Shown here in pieces: positions 24,981-32,363 of a DNA stretch of 35,628 nt. A program made the position numbers and the translations under genes. Positions within the stretch are counted from its first letter, which is position 1. Every line of letters starts with the position of its first letter. This DNA is from Mycobacterium persicum (GTDB lineage: Bacteria > Actinomycetota > Actinomycetes > Mycobacteriales > Mycobacteriaceae), in the NCBI RefSeq assembly GCF_002086675.1, contig NZ_MVIF01000060.1:1-35628 (forward strand). The letters run 5' to 3'. Below the pieces are notes generated by a model, which worked only from the letters and a program-made list of their open reading frames with translations, had not been told where the DNA came from and searched no databases.

Positions 24981-26910
24981 GCATTCCGCTGCTGATCGCC
25001 GAGGCCGGCGGCGACCCCTGGGTCATGAACAACAGTCTCCAAGTTGGCCGTCCGGCGCAGATTTCCGTTCTGGGGCAAGCATTTCACGACGCGGGCCGTT
25101 GCACTGCCGAGGCGGACGCCGCATTCGCCGACGCACGTCGCCGCTTCGAAGCGGCGTGGAACCGGGAAAACGGCGATTACCCAATCAACGGCTCCGCCGG
25201 CGTGCAGCGGCTAGCGCAGTCGCTGGGTGCTCAATCGCTGCAACTGCCCAAAATCGGGGCGGATTTGGAGAACATCGCGGCCGCTTTGGCTGAGGCACAG
25301 CGATCTGCTGTCGGATAGATCTCTACGTTGGAGGCTCAGCTGCAGCAACTTGACGACCAAATCGGGGAAGCCCTGGAGCTTGAGAAAAACATCCATCTGA
25401 CACCCGCTGACTTATCCGCACTCGACGCACTGATCTCTGCTCTTGAAGGGCAAGCAATTGAAGACACCAGGGCCGCTCTGGGCCAGCTCGAGTCACTGCG
25501 CAACGGCTACTCAGACACTCTGCAGCGATCACTGGCCAACCTCCGGACGGAGGGGTACGACCCGGCGGCCATCCAAGCGCTGGACGCCCCGCAGGTGCCG
25601 GCCCAACCTGAACCGCCCCAGATCGTTCCGCGCTGTCGCAGCCGTTGCCGGAAGACCCCAGGCAGTTTGCCGACCTGTGGGGGCGGCTGACTCCGGAACA
25701 AAGAGACTGGCTCTACAGCCAAGACCACAACATCGGCAACCATGATGGGATGCCAGCAGTCGATCGGGACCACTACAACCGGCTAGCGCTTGCCGACGAA
25801 CTGAGGCGCTCCCAATCCGCCGTTGCCCAGGCCGACGCATTGCGGGCCCAGCACCCCGACTGGGCGGCGGGGAAGAACATCCCTCACCCCAATACGCCGG
25901 GTGCGATTTTCGACGATCGCCTCGCCTACGAGGCCTGGCAACGCCAATATGACACTGCGCGGAACGAAGCCAGGTACCTGCCGGATCTACAGGCGGTCGA
26001 TCGAGCCGTCAAGGACAGTTCAGATAGGAAACTGCTGCTTCTTGACACCAAGAAGGGCCGTCAGGCCCGGGCGGGCATCGCGGTCGGCGACCCTGACACG
26101 GCCACGCACGTATCGGTGACCGCGCCAGGGCTGAACACCACCGTGCGCGGCAGTATCGGCGGCATGACTGAGGAAGCGACGAACCTCAGGACTGAGGCTC
26201 TGCGGCAATTGAGGTTCACCCCGGGACACGAGCATGATTCGGTGTCAGCGATTGCGTGGATTGGCTACGATGCACCGCAGGTTCCCGGCTGGGATGATGT
26301 CGGTGCTTCTATTGCGGGAATCTGGGGTGTCAGCCACGATGACGTCGCAAAGGCCGGCGCTCACGATTTGGCCCGCTTTTATGACGGGTTGGGTGTTGCC
26401 CACCAGGGCGCCCCCGCTCATCTGACGGCGATCGGGCACTCCTACGGCTCGCTGACTACAGGGCTGGCCCTACAAGAACCCGGCAATCACGGTGTCAGCG
26501 ACGCCCTCTTCTACGGCTCGCCAGGAATCGAAGCGTCCACGCCGCGGCAACTACATCTGAATACCGGACATGTCTACGCCATGGAAACCCCTGACGATCC
26601 GATCCAGTGGACCTACGACAGCAAAGCCATCGTGCACAACCTGCCATCCGGGCTGGCTCAGCTTCTCGGGTTCGGCGCCGACGCCACCGGCACGGGAGAC
26701 TTTGGACTCAACCCAGCCACTAATCCGAACTTCACTCAGCTGGCCACTGGGCCGGCCACCGTGTCCGATGGGCACGGCGGGACTCTGAGTTTGGAGGGAG
26801 CGCACGGGCATAGCGATTATCCGCGCCAGGGCAACAACAACCTGCCCCGCACTACCGGGTACAACATCGCTGCGATAGTTGCGGGCCTGGGCGACAAGGC
26901 TATCCGGTGA
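24962..26910 (+). pseudogene. Degraded alpha/beta hydrolase (paralogue of the 4459-6345 gene)
   Basis: The N-terminus (MQLRYISIPLLIAEAGGDPW) is clearly paralogous to the intact hydrolase. The frame is cut by TAG at 25316-25318, where the paralogue has CAG for Gln (ASGQIAT against AVG-stop-IST). The same frame continues to about 25600, and then coding moves to another frame around 25600-25645 (reading QPLPEDPRQFADLWGRLTPE). The rest, to 26910, is an intact hydrolase domain with GHSYGS (nucleophile codon at 26440) and a late His-containing segment (EGAHGHSDY). A 421-codon open frame for this part alone starts at 25645. Two lesions argue for a pseudogene. Its small partner is reduced to a scar, but the lipoprotein downstream is intact. 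Location between eccC2 and PE36 interrupts the ESX-2 operon. Confidence 0.8.
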
Positions 26911-26920
26911 ATGCGGCCAG

Positions 26921-27478
26921 ATGAACACATACCTCGACCGCGGACGCAATGGCCTTCTATGCGCCGTGATGACGGCAATCGCGCTAGCAGCAACAGGATG
27001 TCACGTGGAAAATCCAGATACACCCACCCCGCCGAGCGCGGCAGCTCAGGCTCTCGCTGAACTCAAGGCCTTGCCCTCGTTCGAGGAAACCAAAGTTCAG
27101 GTGCAGGACGTCATGAATGAGATCACCACGGCTGCAAGCAAGATTATTCCGTCGATCACCTGGGAAACGCTTGACGAAGGCTCTACCGGTACTTGCCAGC
27201 AACCTTACGAACAAACTGACGGCAAGCGATATTTTCTGCCTGATGCAGTTGCCGTCCGGGTGTCGGTCTCCGACCTCGCCTGGACCAAGATTGTGGAGGC
27301 GGCCAAGGCAGCCGCTGCCAAGATCGGCGCCACCAACGTCCAGGTCATAAGGGACCAGCCCGGCGACCATGATGTGTGGTTTTCCGGTCCGACCGGGACA
27401 TTCATCAAGGTCGGCTATCGGGGCAACCTCGTAGTCTCCGGCTATACCGGCTGCAGACTACCTCGAGACAAGAAGTAG
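26921..27478 (+). CDS. Lipoprotein of the second hydrolase module (LppV/LppJ-like)
   Basis: A 185-aa lipoprotein from ATG 26921, 10 nt after the hydrolase stop. The signal peptide (GLLCAVMTAIALAATGC) ends in a lipobox with the lipidated Cys at residue 27. The mature protein has DEGSTGTCQQPY and SGYTGCRLP, two Cys that could pair, and a compact alpha/beta C-terminal half (SDLAWTKIVEAAKAAAAKIG). I recall this family as the LppV/LppJ type that follows DUF1023 hydrolases in mycobacteria. It is intact although the hydrolase upstream is broken, as would be expected if it retains a protective or independent function. It differs strongly from the lipoprotein at 6392-6922. Confidence 0.8.
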   Translation: MNTYLDRGRNGLLCAVMTAIALAATGCHVENPDTPTPPSAAAQALAELKALPSFEETKVQVQDVMNEITTAASKIIPSITWETLDEGSTGTCQQPYEQTDGKRYFLPDAVAVRVSVSDLAWTKIVEAAKAAAAKIGATNVQVIRDQPGDHDVWFSGPTGTFIKVGYRGNLVVSGYTGCRLPRDKK

Positions 27479-27991
27479 TCGTTTCGGCAGAACGGCGAGA
27501 TAGCTCGTGCGCCCAGAAGCTAATCCGCAGTCTCGAGATCGGCGCGGGCTACATCTGGCTGCGTACGCCGCATCGATCGGTGTCCTCGCTTCGATCGCCG
27601 ACGCTTCCGTTCATTGCACTTATCTGCGCCGTGGTGACCGCCGTAATGCCTGTCGTCCTGGTGGCGCCTCCGATGGCTGTGCGGTGGGTATGGGTAGGGC
27701 TGCCATGTTCTATCGCGGGTACTTCGTCGGACCATCGATCGCGAATTGGGCTCACTCGGCCGGCATCTTGTGAGCCGGAGCCGGCCGACCACCACAACGG
27801 CCACCATGGATCGTCAACGTGGGGCTCAGACCGGCCCACAGTTGCCGCGGCGGCACGTATGCCGCGCTTGCCCGCCGAGCTTGAAAACCGCAGATCATGC
27901 CCACAGTCAACTTGTGAATACATCATCCGCCGACTCGCACTAGACTGCCAACCAACACGTCTCATCGCGAGACCACATTCGGAGGGTGAAC
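27479..27991. promoter_or_regulatory. Intergenic region upstream of PE36
   Basis: About 510 bp between the lipoprotein gene and PE36. Since the hydrolase module interrupts the operon, this stretch probably carries the promoter for PE36 to eccE2. A TAGACT hexamer at about 27943 would suit a -10 box, but no well-spaced -35 box is clear. GGAGGG at 27981 is the ribosome site of PE36. An open frame at 27507-27773 has some protein character (MFYRGYFVGPSIANWAHSAG) and may be a relic; I cannot support it as a gene. Confidence 0.4.
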
Positions 27992-28294
27992 ATGGTTTGG
28001 TCTGTGCAACCAGAGGCAGTTCTGGCATCGGCAGCCGCCGAGTCGGCGATCAGCGCGGAAACCGAGGCGGCGGCCTCCGCGGCAGCACCGGCGCTGCTCG
28101 GGACGACCCCGATGGGCGACGACCCGGACTCCGCGATGTTCTCGGCGGCACTGAACGCCTGCGGAGCCAGCTACCTGGGTGTGGTCGCCGAGCACGCCGC
28201 TCAGCGCGGATTGTTCGCAGGAGCCCAAGGCTTGGCGGCGGGGGTGTCTGACGCCACCGAGGTGGCACGCGCAGCGGCATCGGCATTGGGTTAA
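27992..28294 (+). CDS. PE36: PE family protein PE36
   Basis: A 100-aa PE protein. ATG 27992 follows GGAGGG with 5-6 nt spacing; a GTG two codons upstream is less likely. The sequence (MVWSVQPEAVLASAAAESAI) is nearly the M. tuberculosis PE36 N-terminus as I recall it, with two long Ala-rich helices joined by a short turn (PALLGTTPMGDDPDS). The M. tuberculosis protein is only about 77 aa, ending near RGLFAG; this one continues for about 23 more residues and reaches the usual PE-domain length of about 100. It should pair with PPE69 in an EspG2-bound heterodimer and be exported through ESX-2. PPE69 starts 6 nt later. Confidence 0.92.
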   Translation: MVWSVQPEAVLASAAAESAISAETEAAASAAAPALLGTTPMGDDPDSAMFSAALNACGASYLGVVAEHAAQRGLFAGAQGLAAGVSDATEVARAAASALG

Positions 28295-28300
28295 GTCCGC

Positions 28301-29524
28301 ATGCCCGATCCAGGATGGGCTGCGCGTACACCTGAGGCCAACGACCTGCTGCTCAAGGCGGGAACCGGAGTTTCCACGCATGTGGCCAACCAAACGGCGT
28401 GGACCACTGTAGGTGCCAGCCACCACGCCTCGGGTATTGCGTCAGCGATCAACACCGCGGCTACCGCGGCGAGCTGGCTTGGCCTCGGCTCGGCGGCCTC
28501 GGCGCTCAACGTGACCATGCTCAATGCCTCCCTGCACGGCTTAGCCGGCTGGGTCGACGTCAAACCGGCGGTGGTGTCGGCGGCGATAGCGGCGTTCGAG
28601 ATGGCCAATAGTGCCATGCGCCCGGCTCCGGAGTGCATGGAGAACCGTGACGAGTGGACGGTCGACAACCACATCAATCCGCTTGTCTGGGGGGCACTGA
28701 CACCGCGAATCATCTCGCTTGATGTCGAGTATTTCGGGGTGATGTGGCCCAACAACTCGGCGGTGGGCGCAACCTACGGCGGGATCCTGGCGGGGCTGGC
28801 GGAAAGCCTGGCCATTCCGCCACCGATCGCGACCATGGGTGCATCCCCGGCGGCGCCGGCCCAGGCGGCTTCGGCTGTCGGGCAGGCCGCTGCGGAAGCC
28901 GCGGCTGGGGACGGCATGCGGTCTGCCTATCAAGGGGTGCAGGCGGGGACAACCGGCGCGGGCCAGTCGACGTCGGCCGGCGAGAACCTTGGCAACCAAA
29001 TCGGCACTTTCATGCAACCGGTCCAGTCGATGATGCAAGCGGTTCCTCAAGCTTTGCAGGCTCCGTCCGGGCTGATGCAGGCGCCGATGAGCGCCCTGCA
29101 GCCCTTGCAGTCGATGATGGGCATGTTCGCCAATCCCGGCGCTCTCGGCATGGGCGGCGCGGCGCCCGGGGCGTCGGCGGCTTCGGCCGCAGCAGGTGCA
29201 GCGGCGACCGAGGCGTCGGTTGGCGCCGGGGGAGGCAGCGCCTCTCTGGGCGGCGCTGGCATGTCCGCTACCAGCTTCACCCGTCCGGTCAGTGCGTTTG
29301 AGGCCGGAAGCAGCGGTCGACCGGTGGGACTGCGGCCAAGCGGGGCGCTGGGCGCTGAAGCCGTGCGTTCGCCGACGACAACAACGATGGGCGGCGCGCC
29401 GATGGGCGGCATGCCGGTGGGTCATGCTGGCGGAGGCCACCGCGGATCGCACGGTAAGTCCGAGCAGCCGGCCACCGTGCGGGTGGTCGACGACCGCTAT
29501 GACCCGAACTGGCGCAGAGGGTGA
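28301..29524 (+). CDS. PPE69: PPE family protein PPE69
   Basis: A 407-aa PPE protein (M. tuberculosis PPE69 is about 399 aa). The N-terminal 170 residues form the PPE domain, with PGWAARTPEAND near the start (the PPE signature here reads TPE) and the helix containing LDVEYFGVMWPNNSAVGATY. The C-terminal 200 residues are low complexity: Met/Gln/Pro-rich (MQPVQSMMQAVPQALQAPSG), then Gly/Ala-rich, ending in a polar tail (VRVVDDRYDPNWRRG). It should form a heterodimer with PE36, be recognised by EspG2 at its hh-type tip, and be secreted by ESX-2. Pro/Gly-rich tails vary between species. Confidence 0.93.
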   Translation: MPDPGWAARTPEANDLLLKAGTGVSTHVANQTAWTTVGASHHASGIASAINTAATAASWLGLGSAASALNVTMLNASLHGLAGWVDVKPAVVSAAIAAFEMANSAMRPAPECMENRDEWTVDNHINPLVWGALTPRIISLDVEYFGVMWPNNSAVGATYGGILAGLAESLAIPPPIATMGASPAAPAQAASAVGQAAAEAAAGDGMRSAYQGVQAGTTGAGQSTSAGENLGNQIGTFMQPVQSMMQAVPQALQAPSGLMQAPMSALQPLQSMMGMFANPGALGMGGAAPGASAASAAAGAAATEASVGAGGGSASLGGAGMSATSFTRPVSAFEAGSSGRPVGLRPSGALGAEAVRSPTTTTMGGAPMGGMPVGHAGGGHRGSHGKSEQPATVRVVDDRYDPNWRRG

Positions 29525-29614
29525 ATCGACAGCTCTAAATAGCAGCCATAAACTTCGCTTCATGCCCGATAGACAAGGGCGAAACGGCTCACATTAGTAA
29601 GGAGAAATGTCCCC

Positions 29615-29941
29615 ATGGCAGACGGCACAATTCAAGTAACACCGCAGATGCTGCGCAGTACGGCACACGACATTCAAGCGAACATGGAGCACGCGATGGC
29701 CATAGCTCAAGGCTACCTGGCCAACCAGGAGAACGTCATGAACCCGGCGACCTGGTCTGGTGCTGGCGTGGTTGCTTCCCACGCGACCGCCACCGAGGTC
29801 GCCAACGAGCTGAACAAGGTCCTGACGGGAGGCACCCGGCTGGCCGAAGGCCTGACCCAGGCTGCGGCCCTGATGGAATCGCACGAAGCGGACTCACAGC
29901 ACGCGTTCCAAGCCCTCTTCGGCGGCGGCCACGGGTCCTGA
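29615..29941 (+). CDS. esxD: WXG100 protein EsxD
   Basis: A 108-aa WXG100 protein (M. tuberculosis EsxD is about 107 aa). ATG 29615 follows AAGGAG at about 29599-29605. The WxG turn is at residues 47-49 (PATWSGAG), between an N-terminal helix (RSTAHDIQANMEHAMAIAQG) and a C-terminal helix (EVANELNKVLTGGTRLAEGL). The tail is Gly-rich and short. It is expected to form a heterodimer with EsxC and to be exported by ESX-2. The gene is followed by esxC after 47 nt. Confidence 0.94.
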   Translation: MADGTIQVTPQMLRSTAHDIQANMEHAMAIAQGYLANQENVMNPATWSGAGVVASHATATEVANELNKVLTGGTRLAEGLTQAAALMESHEADSQHAFQALFGGGHGS

Positions 29942-29988
29942 CCTACCGCTATCTCTAGTCCATATACCGCTTCGGAAGGAAATTCATC

Positions 29989-30279
29989 ATGGGAGACCAA
30001 ATCACTTATAACCCGGGAGCCGTATCCGATTTCGCCACGGATGTGGGCTCGCGTGCCGGGCAGCTGCACGAGATTCACGAAGACACCGCCAACAAGACGA
30101 ATGCCCTGCAGGAATTCTTCGCGGGCCACGGTGCGCAAGGGTTTTTCGATGCGCAAGCCCAGATGCTTTCGGGGCTTCAGGGTCTCATCGAGACGGTGGG
30201 CCAGCACGGAACCACGACCAGCCATGTGCTGGACAATGCGCTCGGAACCGACCAGGCGATCTCGGGGTTGTTCCACTAG
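29989..30279 (+). CDS. esxC: WXG100-family protein EsxC
   Basis: A 96-aa WXG100-family protein (M. tuberculosis EsxC is 95 aa). ATG 29989 follows GGAAGGA at about 29974-29980. The turn between the two helices reads EFFAGHGAQGFF at residues 42-53: Phe-Ala-Gly replaces the classical Trp-x-Gly. I recall the same in M. tuberculosis EsxC, so this is not a lesion. It is the heterodimer partner of EsxD. A strong terminator-like hairpin lies 70 nt downstream, so the esxD-esxC transcript may end there at least in part. Confidence 0.94.
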   Translation: MGDQITYNPGAVSDFATDVGSRAGQLHEIHEDTANKTNALQEFFAGHGAQGFFDAQAQMLSGLQGLIETVGQHGTTTSHVLDNALGTDQAISGLFH

Positions 30280-30348
30280 TCAGCTGTTAGTTCCGCCACG
30301 TGCGCCAGCGGTACCGAATGTATCCGTGGCGACGTGGGTCCCAAGTGG

Positions 30349-30397
30349 GGTGGGGCATACGCGCAATGCTGCGCGTGTGCCCCACCTTCTGTTTTTA
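30349..30397 (+). terminator. Strong hairpin with U-rich tail between esxC and espG2
   Basis: A 17-nt arm (GGTGGGGCATACGCGCA, 30349-30365) pairs with TGCGCGTGTGCCCCACC (30370-30386) across a 4-nt loop ATGC. All 17 positions pair, with one G-U. The stem is followed by TTCTGTTTTTA (30387-30397). This fits an intrinsic terminator, which is uncommon in such canonical form in mycobacteria. It lies between esxC and espG2 in an otherwise continuous ESX-2 operon, so it probably attenuates read-through and lets esxC/esxD mRNA accumulate over the downstream machine genes. Confidence 0.8.
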
Positions 30398-30415
30398 CAT
30401 TGAGGTGAAGGCGCC

Positions 30416-31246
30416 ATGCTGACGACGACGGTCGACGGGCTGTGGGTGCTACAAGCGGTAACCGGGGTGGAACAGATCTGCCCGGAACTCGGTCTGCGGC
30501 CTTTGCTGCCGCGGCTCGACACCGCCGAACGGGCACTGCAGCATCCGGTCGCTGCCGATCTCAAAGCCGCGGGAGCGCTCGACGAATCAGGCAACGCCGA
30601 TCCGATGATCCGCGAATGGCTCACCGTGCTCCTGCGACGCGACCTGGGGTTACTCCTGCTTATCAACGTGCCCGGCGGCGAGCCGACGCGGGCAGCCATC
30701 TGCCGGTTCGCTACCTGGTGGGTCGTTCTAGAACGCCACGGCAAAATGGTGCGGCTCTACCCCGCCGGCATGGCCAGTAACGAGACGGTGGCCGGTGAAC
30801 TTGTCGTGGGTCAGATCGAGCAGTTGTGCGGCGTCGCTGAAGCGGCACCGTTGCGGCCGGTCACGGTGGATGCCGACGCGTTGCTGGAATCGGTGCGCGA
30901 CCCCGGCAGCCTACGTTCGTTCTTGGTCAGCCAGCGCCTGGACGTCGACCAGTTACAGATGCTCACCATGGCAGCCGATCCGGCGCGGTCTGCACATGCG
31001 GCAATTGTGGGGCTACAGGCTGGTATCGGACCGGAGAAGACGGCGCGCCTTCTCATCGGCGATACCGCGGTAACCATTATCGACACCCCGGCCGGACGCA
31101 TCTGCGTGGAAAGCGTGATGTCGGGGCAGAGACGCTACCAAGTGCTCTCGCCCGGCTCGCGAGGCGACATTAGTGGTGCGGTGCAGCGCCTCATCCGCCG
31201 CTTGCCCGCCGGTGACGAGTGGTACTCCTACCGGCGTGTGGTGTGA
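30416..31246 (+). CDS. espG2: ESX-2 PE/PPE chaperone EspG2
   Basis: A 276-aa protein of the same length as M. tuberculosis EspG2. ATG 30416 follows GAGG at about 30402. EspG-family features are visible: an N-terminal beta strand TTTVDGLWVLQAVTGVEQIC, a central sheet (MIREWLTVLLRRDLGLLLLI), and a C-terminal strand set ending RLIRRLPAGDEWYSYRRVV. In the family it is a cytosolic chaperone that binds the tip of the PPE partner, here PPE69, and keeps PE/PPE pairs soluble until EccC2 collects them. It follows the hairpin after esxC and precedes the Rv3888c-like ATPase. Confidence 0.93.
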   Translation: MLTTTVDGLWVLQAVTGVEQICPELGLRPLLPRLDTAERALQHPVAADLKAAGALDESGNADPMIREWLTVLLRRDLGLLLLINVPGGEPTRAAICRFATWWVVLERHGKMVRLYPAGMASNETVAGELVVGQIEQLCGVAEAAPLRPVTVDADALLESVRDPGSLRSFLVSQRLDVDQLQMLTMAADPARSAHAAIVGLQAGIGPEKTARLLIGDTAVTIIDTPAGRICVESVMSGQRRYQVLSPGSRGDISGAVQRLIRRLPAGDEWYSYRRVV

Positions 31247-31337
31247 ATAACAGTGACGCGGAATGGCGCGTTGCCGCAGGTACGCGGCAACTGCGCGAGG
31301 TAAACGTGGAATCACGAATCGTGTTAGCATCGCCGTC

Positions 31338-32363
31338 GTGACAAGCCCTTGGAATGACCCGAATATGTCAGACGAAGGAGCGCTCGGACGGGGGGATCCA
31401 TCAGTTCGGCGCCACTTTCGGGATTCGGTATCCGACACCATGCGCATTACCGATCTGGCGGCCCCCCGGAAAATTCCTCCAGGGTCGGGGTGGCGGAAAT
31501 TCCTTTATGCCGCGTCGTTTCACAAAATCAACCCGGGGGAATCGCCTCGGGAACGACATTACCGCGATTTACAGGCGCGCATCCGCAGGCATATTCGTCG
31601 GCAATACGTGATCACGGTGGTTTCCGGCAAAGGAGGGGTAGGGGTAACCACGATGGCCGCCTGCATCGGCGGTGTATTCCGCGAATGCCGGCCGGAAAAC
31701 GTGATTGCGATCGACGCGGTTCCCGGCTTCGGCACGCTGGCGGACCGCATCGACGAGTCGCCGCCGGGAGATTACGCCGCCATCATCAACGACACGGACG
31801 TCCAGGGCTATGCGGACATCCGCGAACACCTCGGGCAAAACACCGTGGGATTGGACGTACTGGCCGGAAACCGCACCTCAGACCAACCCCGACCGCTGGT
31901 TCCGGCAATGTTCTCCGGTGTGTTGTCGCGGCTACGGCGAACCCACACCGTCATCATCGTCGACACCGCCCCCGACCTCGAGCACGATGTCATGAAGCCG
32001 GTGCTGCAGAATACCGACACCCTGGTGTTCGTCTCCGGCATCACCGCGGACCGGTCCCGGCCCGTGCTGAGGGCAGTGGACTATCTCAGGTCCCAGGGCT
32101 ATCACGAGCTCGTCTCGCGAAGCACGGTAGTCATTAATCACACGGACAACATCACCGACAAAGACGCGCTGGCGTACCTGACTGAGCGGTTTACCAAGGT
32201 CGGCGCAACAGTGGAAGCGATGCCGTTTGACCCGCACCTGGCCAAAGGCGGGATTATTGACACGGTCCACGAGCTGAAGAAAAAGTCGCGGTTACGGCTT
32301 TTTGAAATTACCGCGGGCCTGGCCGACAAATATGTTCCCGACGCCGAGCGGGCCGCGCCGTGA
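31338..32363 (+). CDS. MinD/ParA-like ATPase of ESX-2 (Rv3888c-like)
   Basis: A 341-aa protein from GTG 31338, matching the length of Rv3888c; an ATG at 31263 in the same frame would add 25 poorly protein-like residues. A deviant Walker A motif GKGGVGVTT is at 97-105 (VVSGKGGVGVTT), followed by VIAIDAVPGFGTLADRI and a Walker B-like TVIIVDTAPDLEHD, as in ParA/MinD P-loop ATPases. ESX-1 has a comparable protein, EspI. EspI-type proteins are cytosolic and are thought to couple secretion to ATP levels; that role here is an inference. The gene ends in a 4-nt GTGA overlap with eccD2. Confidence 0.88.
   Translation: MTSPWNDPNMSDEGALGRGDPSVRRHFRDSVSDTMRITDLAAPRKIPPGSGWRKFLYAASFHKINPGESPRERHYRDLQARIRRHIRRQYVITVVSGKGGVGVTTMAACIGGVFRECRPENVIAIDAVPGFGTLADRIDESPPGDYAAIINDTDVQGYADIREHLGQNTVGLDVLAGNRTSDQPRPLVPAMFSGVLSRLRRTHTVIIVDTAPDLEHDVMKPVLQNTDTLVFVSGITADRSRPVLRAVDYLRSQGYHELVSRSTVVINHTDNITDKDALAYLTERFTKVGATVEAMPFDPHLAKGGIIDTVHELKKKSRLRLFEITAGLADKYVPDAERAAP

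Noticed and set aside
30124..30132. Missing Trp in the EsxC turn as a possible lesion
   Set aside because: Phe-Ala-Gly is what I recall for M. tuberculosis EsxC too, so it is a family feature.
31263..31337. Longer start for the Rv3888c-like ATPase
   Set aside because: The additional 25 residues (MARCRRYAATARGKRG) do not look like the family; GTG 31338 gives exactly the recalled length of 341 aa.
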